Source: an uncultured Alistipes sp. (GTDB taxonomy: Bacteria; Bacteroidota; Bacteroidia; Bacteroidales; Rikenellaceae). Taken from it: a stretch of 64,000 bases of DNA. A program made the translations under genes and the position numbers. Position 1 is the first letter of the stretch, and the number at the start of each line of letters is the position of its first letter. Where the stretch lies: NCBI RefSeq assembly GCF_963931675.1, contig NZ_OZ007039.1:2517806-2581805 (forward strand), written 5' to 3'. The notes under the pieces were generated by a model. The model was not told the origin of the DNA and did not search any database. It was given only the letters and a program-made list of their open reading frames with translations. Positions 34,621 through 41,292 of this stretch are shown here, piece after piece.

Positions 34621-35353
34621 GTGTATCGCCATCGACGACGAGCCCCTGGCTCTGCGCCAAATCGCCGCCTACATTGCCAAAATCCCCTACCTGGAACTCG
34701 TCGCACGGTTCAACAACGCCATCGAGGCTCAGCAACGGCTCGCCGCGGAAAAGGTCGACCTGATCTTCGTGGACATCAACATGCCCGACCTGAACGGCGT
34801 GGAGTTCGTCCGCGGGCTCCTCGACCGCCCCATGGTCGTCTTCACGACCGCCTACTCCGAATACGCCGTCGAAGGCTTCAAACTCGATGCCGTGGACTAC
34901 CTTCTCAAGCCCTTCAGCTTCGCGGACTTCAGCCGTGCCGCCGCCAAGGCAAACTCGCTCTACGAACTGCGCCACAACCAGCGCCCGCCCCAGGAATCCG
35001 AGTCCGAAGCCCTGCCCAAGGACCAGGAGTACATCTCGGTGAAGGCCGACTACAAGGTCTCGCTCGTGAAGATCGCCGACATCGTCTACATCGAAAGCGA
35101 AGGCGAGTATGTCCGGATGCACCTCGCGGACGGTACGGCCATCACCACGCTCTTCCGGCTCAAGAACATGGAAACGGCGCTCCCGGCAGACTCCTTCATG
35201 CGCGTGCACCGCTCCTACATCGTCAACCTGAAAGCCATCCGCTCCTACATCAAGGGGCGCATCTACCTGAGCGATACGGAGTACATCCCGATCGGCGAAA
35301 TCTACAAGGAGGCGTTCCAGGAGTATATCCGCAAGAATTTCCGAAACCTCTGA
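34613..35353 (+). CDS. LytTR-family response regulator
   Basis: 246 aa from ATG 34613, overlapping the kinase stop (ATGCTTAA); the frame continues upstream inside the kinase gene but is not coding there. The receiver domain (1-120) has the acidic pair Asp8/Asp9, phospho-acceptor Asp54 (FVDINMPD) and the switch Thr/Lys residues in TTAYSEYAVEGF and LLKPF. A LytTR DNA-binding domain (about 140-240) ends the protein. It regulates unknown target genes. Confidence 0.92.
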   Translation: MLKCIAIDDEPLALRQIAAYIAKIPYLELVARFNNAIEAQQRLAAEKVDLIFVDINMPDLNGVEFVRGLLDRPMVVFTTAYSEYAVEGFKLDAVDYLLKPFSFADFSRAAAKANSLYELRHNQRPPQESESEALPKDQEYISVKADYKVSLVKIADIVYIESEGEYVRMHLADGTAITTLFRLKNMETALPADSFMRVHRSYIVNLKAIRSYIKGRIYLSDTEYIPIGEIYKEAFQEYIRKNFRNL

Positions 35354-35599
35354 CGGAGGGGGGGGGTGAGAGAGGAATGGGATGCGGCGGGACGGCCCGG
35401 CCTAACGGAAAAAGGAGCGAAAAGAGGCGGAACACCCTAAGGGGCCGGAAGCGGTCGGGAAACGGCGGGACGGCCCGATTGGAGGCGTGAGAAAGGTGCG
35501 GACGTGCGGGAAACGGCTGAACCGGAGAGTGCGGGAAACGGATGGATTCAATTCAAAAGGAAGGGCGGGTGCCCAGGATACGGCGCCTGCAGTCGGCCC
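35354..35599. other. Gene-free gap, nothing recognised
   Basis: GC-rich, G-heavy sequence with repeated ACGGCCCG-like words at about 35391 and 35471. No gene, terminator or promoter is convincing. Confidence 0.5.
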
Positions 35600-36052
35600 C
35601 TACTCCCCGCAGAGGCAGGGAAAAGTGTCCAGCCGGACATACTCCCCGTCGCGCAGTTCGCAACAGTAGTGGCACAGTCCGTTGGTCAGCACCAGGTAGC
35701 GCGCCCCCAGCACCGAATTGTACCGAACGGCCTGCGCAAGCGTCCGGCCGTCGATCTTCACGTGCGGCGCCTTGCACTCGGCAAGCAGCAACGGCCTTGC
35801 GGAATCGTCCACAACCACCACATCGGCCCGCTGCGGCTGTCCGTTGAGCGGTACGGCATACTCCTGTACGATGCGCGTGGGCTGAGCCCCGCAACGGGTA
35901 ACCAGGCAGGCGATCAGATGCTGGCGGACCCACTCTTCGGGAGTGAGAACCAGATAGATGCCTCGCAGGGAATCCCACACCTCAACCGTCCCGTCCCGAC
36001 GGCGGGCCCGCAGCCGGATGGGTGGAAAATTGAGTTTGGGAAGTCCGTTCAT
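35600..36052 (-). CDS. HsdR_N-like (PD-(D/E)xK) small protein
   Basis: 150 aa. The start is the ATG at 36052, which fits the family length; the frame runs further upstream only through the opposite-strand gene. Residues about 75-115 hold a nuclease-like core: RADVVVVDDSARPLLLAECK, with Asp and Glu-x-Lys as the likely active-site residues. Stand-alone proteins with the HsdR N-terminal fold are widespread in Bacteroidota; their role is unknown and restriction activity should not be assumed without HsdM/HsdS, which are absent here. Confidence 0.78.
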   Translation of the reverse strand: MNGLPKLNFPPIRLRARRRDGTVEVWDSLRGIYLVLTPEEWVRQHLIACLVTRCGAQPTRIVQEYAVPLNGQPQRADVVVVDDSARPLLLAECKAPHVKIDGRTLAQAVRYNSVLGARYLVLTNGLCHYCCELRDGEYVRLDTFPCLCGE

Positions 36053-36088
36053 CGCAGTCTCAAAAAAATTCCGTATCTTTACCGGACA

Positions 36089-36096
36089 CAAATATA
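36089..36096 (-). promoter_or_regulatory. -7 box of the HsdR_N-like gene
   Basis: TATATTTG on the minus strand. A weaker plus-strand box (TATCTTTA, 36074-36081) for the divergent GH2-like gene overlaps the same short spacer. Confidence 0.5.
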
Positions 36097-36103
36097 CGAA
36101 CTT

Positions 36104-37402
36104 ATGCGGACGATCCTTGCAACCATAGCGCTTTTTTCCCTCTGCGGGCTCTGTGCCCAGGAGTATGTTCCCACCTACGGACGCGAACTCCCGCGCGGCG
36201 AACTCCTCGCCTACCCCTCGGCCGAGGCCGCCGAAGCCGCCGACGGTGGAGACAACCGCTATTTCACCCGGCTGGAGGAGTGGAACCTCAACGGAAATAG
36301 CTTCTCCACGAACTTCACCGTGCCCTTCGCCTGGGCCAACCGCCAGGTGCTGCTCCACATCGGGCAGGCATCCGGGGATTATGAACTGCGCATCAACGAC
36401 CGAGAGGCAGCCTACGTCGCCGACGGAAATGCCCCCGCGGAGTTCAATATCACCAAACTGGTCCGCGAGGGCCGCAATACGGTCGAAATTCGGGTCGTGC
36501 AACCCTCCCCCTCGGCCCTGCTCGAAAGCTGGAAGGAGAATCCCGAACCGATGCTCGGCGGCATCTGGCTCCTGAGCCAGCCCACGCTGCGCATCCGTGA
36601 CGTGGCGACCAAAACCCGGATCGGCGAAAACGGAAACGCAACGGCCGAGGTGGCCCTGGTCATCAAAAGCGAGGCGCTCAATCCCCGCACCTCGCGCATC
36701 CACTACCAGTTGCTCACCCCGACGGGCGAGAACGCCGCCACCGGCCACAAGGATATTACCCTGGCGATGCGCGGTGAAGATACGCTGCGTTTTCTGGCCC
36801 GCATCCCGGCCAATATGCTCTGGAGCCCCGAGCTCCCCACGCAATACACCCTGCGGCTCAAGACCCAGCACGAAGGACGTTATGTGGAGTATATGGAGCT
36901 GAGGCTCGGATTCCGGGAGATCGGCGTGAAGGAGGGGCGTCTGCTGCTGAACGGACAGCCCGCCACGCTCCGGATCCGCGAAGTCCCGGGGACGATCTCC
37001 GAAAACGACGTCGCAGCGCTGCGCGAGCAGGGGTACAATACGTTGAAGCTGCTGCCGGGACCCGTCAACGAGTCATTCCTCGATTTCTGTGACGGGCAGG
37101 GTCTCTGCGTAATTGCCCAGGCACCCATCGACACGAGCCGCAGCGGCGATTCCCGGCAGAAGGGAGGCAATCCGTCGAACGATCCGGCCTGGCTGCAGGC
37201 CTACATCGAGCGGACGGAGAATTCGTACCATACAACCAAACGCCATCCGTCGGTCATCGCCTTCTCATTGGCCACCCGTTCGGCCAACGGGATCAACCTC
37301 TACGAAAGCTATCTGAATATGAAGCGGTTCGGGGATTCGAGGCCCTTTATTTACCCGGATGCCGGAGGCGAATGGAACAGTGACCGGGTCGTCTTCGAAT
37401 GA
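36104..37402 (+). CDS. GH2-like protein lacking the catalytic acid/base
   Basis: 432 aa from ATG 36104, with a signal peptide (about 1-17). It follows the glycoside hydrolase family 2 layout: a jelly-roll sugar-binding domain (about 30-165), an Ig-like domain (about 170-275) and the first part of a TIM barrel. In active GH2 enzymes HPSVI..SLGNE supplies the acid/base Glu; here the matching HPSVIAFSLATRS has Thr-Arg instead, and the barrel ends soon after. It is thus probably a non-catalytic carbohydrate-binding or scaffold protein in the periplasm, or a truncated enzyme. Confidence 0.7.
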   Translation: MRTILATIALFSLCGLCAQEYVPTYGRELPRGELLAYPSAEAAEAADGGDNRYFTRLEEWNLNGNSFSTNFTVPFAWANRQVLLHIGQASGDYELRINDREAAYVADGNAPAEFNITKLVREGRNTVEIRVVQPSPSALLESWKENPEPMLGGIWLLSQPTLRIRDVATKTRIGENGNATAEVALVIKSEALNPRTSRIHYQLLTPTGENAATGHKDITLAMRGEDTLRFLARIPANMLWSPELPTQYTLRLKTQHEGRYVEYMELRLGFREIGVKEGRLLLNGQPATLRIREVPGTISENDVAALREQGYNTLKLLPGPVNESFLDFCDGQGLCVIAQAPIDTSRSGDSRQKGGNPSNDPAWLQAYIERTENSYHTTKRHPSVIAFSLATRSANGINLYESYLNMKRFGDSRPFIYPDAGGEWNSDRVVFE

Positions 37403-37453
37403 GATACGGGCCGCGAGAAAAAAATAAAAAAAGATATTTTTTCTGAAAAAATT

Positions 37454-37483
37454 TTGGAATTAATGATTTTATGGTTATCTTTG
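37454..37483 (+). promoter_or_regulatory. Promoter of tRNA-Lys
   Basis: TTG (37454-37456), a 19-nt spacer and TATCTTTG (37476-37483) lie 25 nt upstream of the tRNA. Confidence 0.8.
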
Positions 37484-37508
37484 CACTCGCAATCGGATAA
37501 CGATTGAT

Positions 37509-37581
37509 GCCTCTTTAGCTCAGTTGGTAGAGCACGACACTCTTAATGTTGGGGTCCAGGGTTCGAGCCCCTGAGGGGGTA
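37509..37581 (+). tRNA. tRNA-Lys (anticodon CTT)
   Basis: Folds as a 73-nt cloverleaf: 7-bp acceptor stem with several G-T pairs, D arm GCTC/GAGC, anticodon stem 37535-37539/37547-37551 with loop CTCTTAA (anticodon CTT, reads AAG), 5-nt variable loop, and T arm CAGGG/CCCTG with TTCGAGC. CCA is not encoded. Confidence 0.95.
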
Positions 37582-37584
37582 CAA

Positions 37585-37623
37585 CAGAAAAGACTGATAA
37601 TCATTGATTATCAGTCTTTTCTG
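37585..37623 (+). terminator. Terminator of tRNA-Lys
   Basis: A perfect 18-bp inverted repeat (37585-37602/37606-37623) with a 3-nt loop starts 3 nt after the tRNA. The 3' arm contains the run CTTTTCTG. Confidence 0.85.
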
Positions 37624-37671
37624 CATTTATACCATTCTTTCTCTTTGGTATTTTAAGGGCAAAAACAGCAC

Positions 37672-37881
37672 TTAAAACAGTCTTTTCACGAGGCTGACTT
37701 CCCATAAACTTCCCATAGAAAGTTTACCTACCCTCTGCATCACTTGATGCAACACAATGACATTCAAAGCCATCCCCGTTGTAAGCCTTACGATGGTATT
37801 TTCAGAACACGTTTCTTTTTCTTGAGCCATTGCTCCTGTAAAAACAGTCAGAAACAGCAGAAGAATGCTTAATGATTTCAT
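37672..37881 (-). CDS. Small secreted ORF, probably a gene remnant
   Basis: 69 aa with a convincing signal peptide (MKSLSILLLFLTVFTGAMAQ) and a short unrecognised remainder. The first 40 residues look like the start of a normal exported protein; the C-terminal part (KLSMGSLWEVSLVKRLF) could be a chance extension. It is probably the 5' end of a decayed gene downstream of the tRNA, where mobile elements often insert. Confidence 0.35.
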   Translation of the reverse strand: MKSLSILLLFLTVFTGAMAQEKETCSENTIVRLTTGMALNVIVLHQVMQRVGKLSMGSLWEVSLVKRLF

Positions 37882-38004
37882 ATTACTCTGATTTTTAATT
37901 GTCTATATTGTAAAAGTAATGGCGTCATGGGAAAGCAGGAATGCAAAAAAAATCGGTAAAAATCACAGTTTTTACCGATTATGACAAATTCAGGTATAAA
38001 TGAA

Positions 38005-38814
38005 CTATTCCCTGTAATCCGATGGATTTACACCCAGGTTCTGTTGTACATAGCGGCTGAAATAGGCGGGTGATGAAAATCCGAACATATCGGAAATCTG
38101 GACAAACGATAGCGATTTGTTCCGTAACAGACGGGAAATGTCGAGAATCGTATAACGGTTGATCCAATAGTTGGCACCGTATCCACTGACCTTTTTCGAC
38201 ACTTCCGACAAATATTTCGGTGTTATGCACAGACAATCGGCATAATAAGTCACCTCCCGATGTTCACGATAAGTCCCCGCTTCCAACATTTTCAGAAACC
38301 GGTTCATAATGGAGGCATTCTGAGTAGATATATCGCTTTCACCGTACAGGCTGGCGTGGAAGTCGAAAAAATCGAGAATGGTGGCTTGCATTGCATTGAC
38401 AAGCGTTTCCTGATAAAAGCGGTGTCCCGAATTCTGGATGCGCAGTTCCAGCTGTTCGAAATCCCGGCGGCAAACGATTTGCTGTTCCGGCGTGAGGTGC
38501 ATGACAGGATTGAGGAACAGGGCCATGGATCCTTTCATGCCGTAATTGCTTTGAGGTGTAGACAATTCGATAAATTCGGGGGTGGCATAAATGATCTTGC
38601 ACCGGAAGTCTTCCGAAGGCTGTACCTTATCAAGCATTTTCCGTTTGCGGATAATTGACAGATCGCCGGCGTGCAACTCGAATTCCCGTTCGTTGAAACG
38701 GTAACGGCACGTCCCGCCCAAGCAAAGCATGTGCGCAAGATACTCCTTCTCGATATCAGTCCTTATAGCACCGAGCGTATCGGTAACGATTATATCTTTC
38801 CATTCATCCATCAA
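38005..38814 (-). CDS. AraC-family transcriptional regulator
   Basis: 269 aa (second ATG at 38811). The N-terminal cupin-like sensor domain (about 20-140) is followed by a two-HTH AraC domain (about 170-268): VTYYADCLCITPKYLSEVSK is the first helix-turn-helix and SFVQISDMFGFSSPAYFSRY the second. It would activate or repress nearby or distant genes in response to an unknown ligand. Its minus-strand orientation and neighbours (decayed hydrolase genes) suggest its original targets may be damaged. Confidence 0.88.
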   Translation of the reverse strand: MMDEWKDIIVTDTLGAIRTDIEKEYLAHMLCLGGTCRYRFNEREFELHAGDLSIIRKRKMLDKVQPSEDFRCKIIYATPEFIELSTPQSNYGMKGSMALFLNPVMHLTPEQQIVCRRDFEQLELRIQNSGHRFYQETLVNAMQATILDFFDFHASLYGESDISTQNASIMNRFLKMLEAGTYREHREVTYYADCLCITPKYLSEVSKKVSGYGANYWINRYTILDISRLLRNKSLSFVQISDMFGFSSPAYFSRYVQQNLGVNPSDYRE

Positions 38815-38831
38815 GATCCCTTTATTCTAAA

Positions 38832-38839
38832 CAAAAGTA
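38832..38839 (-). promoter_or_regulatory. -7 box of the AraC-family gene
   Basis: TACTTTTG on the minus strand, about 17 nt upstream of the ATG. Confidence 0.5.
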
Positions 38840-38961
38840 CAAATAAATATCGACTTCTGTCTTAATCTGATTCTCCTTTCAGGAATATCAATACATAAAT
38901 CGACCTATTCGCTCAACTGTAATTGCTGAGCAAACGGAATCAATAATTTGTGTTTCATTGT

Positions 38962-39044
38962 TCATTTTTCCGCCATGCCGATTTTCCGCAACCAGCTCAG
39001 GATACCGTGAGCGGCAATATCAATGTTAAAAACCTCTTTTTCAT
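38962..39044 (-). pseudogene. Remnant of a secreted protein gene
   Basis: ATG 39044 opens MKKRFLTLILPLTVS, a signal-peptide-like start, then a stop. Another frame across the same bases ends in DIAAHGILSWLRKIGMAEK before a stop. This looks like a third decayed gene after the hydrolase remnant; parent family unknown. Confidence 0.3.
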
Positions 39045-39050
39045 ATCTAT

Positions 39051-39436
39051 TTAATTATTGGCCATTATGCTGCTCATCCAGCTGTCAAAGCTGACCATCC
39101 ACTCCTCATGGGTATATCCGAAACCGTGCGGCATACCTTCATATTCGTGCTCTTCCACCTCCACACCCGTTTCACGCACAGCATCAGCACACGCCTGGAA
39201 CTGGCGATAGAACGGGTCTCTCGTACCGTACAGTGCATACCACGTCGTTCGGCCTCTTGTCCGTAAATGGGAGGAACAGAGACAGTCTTGCTTATCAGTT
39301 CTGTATGGTCCTGGGGCGTGTCCGGCGTTTCAGTGGCATCCTGATCCGGCGGCAAAGCGGGCCGGTCACCTCCGATGTCGGAACAGGAGGACATACACAG
39401 GCAACAAAGCAGTAATTGCACCATTATCTTTTCCAT
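39051..39436 (-). pseudogene. Alpha/beta-hydrolase lipoprotein, frameshifted and internally deleted
   Basis: The first frame (ATG 39436 or 39424) gives a lipoprotein signal (MVQLLLCCLCMSSCSD, with Cys lipobox) and about 50 further residues. A different frame from about 39240 down to the stop at 39051 encodes WYALYGTRDPFYRQF and later EYEGMPHGFGYTHEEW, a typical C-terminus of an alpha/beta-hydrolase with the catalytic His in HGF. About 150-200 residues expected between the two parts, including the GxSxG nucleophile, are missing. So the gene has lost its middle and its frame. Confidence 0.6.
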
Positions 39437-39669
39437 TTGCGATAGTCTTTATGGAATTTGTATCGGATCCACATGACGCCATATTCACGCTGCGAAGCGG
39501 AGAGCAGTTGCAGACGTTGTCCTTGTGCCGGATATTTGGTTATCCCGCCTGTATACTCGAAGATGGAGGGAACTCCGGAAAGACCGTCGTGCCGTTCTGC
39601 ACGTATGCTTCCACTTATCGTGACGAGACGCTGGCCCGTATCGTCGAACTCACTCCGGATGCCGGACAT
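39424..39669 (-). pseudogene. C-terminal fragment of an unknown protein coupled to the hydrolase gene
   Basis: 81 codons in a frame that ends in TAATG, where the stop overlaps the ATG at 39424 of the hydrolase lipoprotein. That coupling suggests it is the tail of a real upstream gene. The residues (GGITKYPAQGQRLQLL, WIRYKFHKDYRKWKR) have a beta-strand-like, amphipathic look, but no family is recognised and no full-length upstream part is left. Confidence 0.35.
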
Positions 39670-40069
39670 CTGGCCGGGGAGGGACTGACAAGCGGAAGAA
39701 TCAATGAGCAGAACATCTCGTCATGGCTCAAGGAAATAGGTATAATCAAATAACCGGGCCGTTGTACACAGGAACACCTCAATCGGTGGCGCAGGTCGCC
39801 CTGCTGTTGCCCGTGTCGCGCGTCGAACGCATCTGCGGGCTTTGATCTTTCGATAGTGACTTGTGTGGATCGCCCGACGGGTTGATTTATCGAAAATATT
39901 TTTCCAATAATATTTATATTATTGGATTTTTTCATTTATATTTGGCGTATGATTTGAAAAAAAATATAATATAAAGCGAATTTGTTTATAGTTTGTGCTT
40001 CTTGGCGTGGGCTTATTTTTAATTGTTTGTTCGAATGCTGATTCTTGATCGGATGCGGCTTTTGAACAT
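39670..40069. other. Gene-free stretch with remnant sequence and an AT-rich hairpin
   Basis: 39670-39870 looks like decayed coding sequence with no stable frame. A perfect 10-bp hairpin (39904-39913/39916-39925) follows, then a T-run, and a TATATTTG box at 39938-39945 that could drive the next gene. Confidence 0.45.
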
Positions 40070-40474
40070 GTGAAGCAAACGGAATTTGCAGACCTTAATT
40101 TGCAAATTGCTGCGTTGAATTTAAAGTATGCGGATCAATTTTGTGGTGTAGTGGATACGCGAGGATGGTTTTTTGGTCGTTGGTTAAAACGAATATTTGC
40201 CTCCGATGCGGTAGGCGCGGCAATTGGGGCTTCTTGTGGAGGTATTGGGGCAGTTGTTGGAGGAATCTTTGGGTCTCTGATGGCAACTTGTGTGGCTTAT
40301 GAAGAAGATAGTATGGCAGAATTTATGAATATTATTCAAAATTCGAATATAAATCAGGATTCCAAAAATATGCTTAAAGCTGCAGTTTGCGTTGGAGGTA
40401 ATAGTTGTGTTTTGTGGCAAATGAAAGAATCTGGCGGGAGTGAATCAGGAGAGGTGGAAACTGAGAATTATTAA
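40070..40474 (+). CDS. Gly-rich, bacteriocin-like small protein
   Basis: 134 aa from GTG 40070; no in-frame ATG lies near the start. The middle (about 46-76) is a Gly/Ala-rich hydrophobic stretch (GAAIGASCGGIGAVVGGIFG) like glycine-zipper or class II bacteriocin-like peptides, flanked by charged segments and several Cys residues. The gene is AT-rich compared with its neighbours, which suggests recent acquisition. It ends 10 bp before an outer-membrane protein gene. No processing or export genes are adjacent, so a toxin role is only a guess. Confidence 0.5.
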   Translation: MKQTEFADLNLQIAALNLKYADQFCGVVDTRGWFFGRWLKRIFASDAVGAAIGASCGGIGAVVGGIFGSLMATCVAYEEDSMAEFMNIIQNSNINQDSKNMLKAAVCVGGNSCVLWQMKESGGSESGEVETENY

Positions 40475-40484
40475 TTATTCCGTT

Positions 40485-41036
40485 ATGAAGAAAATTCTTT
40501 TATCTTTCGGTCTGCTTTGTGCTGCGTTTGTCGTGCAGGCACAATCTTTTGTGGATAACGACAAGGGTATGATCTGGCAATTTGAGACCCGGAGTCTGTT
40601 TTCTTCGAAGAACGACGGCGTACAGCAACGCATTATTGACGGCGAATTGGCCGTGGGGTACCGTTTCGATCCGCGTTTTTCGCTCTTTGTGCCGTTTACG
40701 GGGTCGGTGGGGCTGTTTAAGAGTGCGGGTGCGAAAAGCTACGAGGATGCGATGCAACTCGGAGTGGGATTCGGCTATGCGCCGCTGCATGCCGACCACG
40801 ACCGGATCGACCTTTCGGTCCGGGTCGGCAATACGCTCGGGGGCGACTGGCACTTCCGTTATTACGATGTCGGCGTGCGTTGGCAGTCCGATGTCTTGTG
40901 GGCACCGCTTTTTGTAGGCGCCGGTGTCCGCTATATAGATGCTTACAAGAGCGGATTCGCCGATTACTGCCACGCCTATCTCACGGTGGGTGTCCGCATT
41001 CTGTGGCGGTGTCGGTCCGATCATGCGGGGCGCTGA
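40485..41036 (+). CDS. Small outer-membrane beta-barrel protein
   Basis: 183 aa from ATG 40485 (frame open to 40440, but the signal peptide MKKILLSFGLLCAAFVVQAQ starts here). The mature part shows regularly spaced amphipathic strands (ELAVGYRFDPRFSLFVPF, LSVRVGNTLGGDWHFRYYDV, LTVGVRILW), as in eight-stranded OmpA/OmpX-like barrels. Function unknown. GC content is host-like, unlike the preceding gene. Confidence 0.72.
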   Translation: MKKILLSFGLLCAAFVVQAQSFVDNDKGMIWQFETRSLFSSKNDGVQQRIIDGELAVGYRFDPRFSLFVPFTGSVGLFKSAGAKSYEDAMQLGVGFGYAPLHADHDRIDLSVRVGNTLGGDWHFRYYDVGVRWQSDVLWAPLFVGAGVRYIDAYKSGFADYCHAYLTVGVRILWRCRSDHAGR

Positions 41037-41080
41037 CCGATTATCATTTTCCTTTTCGGAATCGGGGCTCCGCGGGCCCT

Positions 41081-41116
41081 TTTCTCCCGACCCTCTGTCG
41101 GGAGAAATTTTTTTTG
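41081..41116 (+). terminator. Intrinsic terminator after the small barrel gene
   Basis: An 11-bp stem (41081-41091/41097-41107) with a 5-nt loop, followed by a run of eight T residues. Confidence 0.9.
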
Positions 41117-41167
41117 CCCTCAAATCGCCCGAAAAGGGCCGAAAACGACTCCTACCGAGAAAAATAT

Positions 41168-41230
41168 CGCGCACGCGCGTGCGATTTTCCCCGGCAAAGT
41201 TGCCCGGATCGCAAGAAATTACTATTTTTG
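41168..41230 (+). promoter_or_regulatory. gyrA promoter with upstream palindrome
   Basis: TTG (41200-41202), a 20-nt spacer and TATTTTTG (41223-41230) form the promoter. Upstream, 41168-41183 is a perfectly alternating pyrimidine-purine tract of 16 bases that contains a 14-bp perfect palindrome (41170-41183). Confidence 0.7.
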
Positions 41231-41292
41231 TTCGTTATTTGGCGGGCCGCACTGACGACCCGCATGGAAATCCGGTTATACAGAAGAGATAG

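Noticed and set aside
35504..36103. N-terminal extension of the GH2-like protein
   Set aside because: The extra 200 codons run antisense over the HsdR_N-like gene; the ATG at 36104 starts a signal peptide.
39451..39753. 100-codon plus-strand frame opposite the decayed hydrolase genes
   Set aside because: No recognisable family or start signal; the opposite strand shows coupled gene remnants that explain the open frame better.
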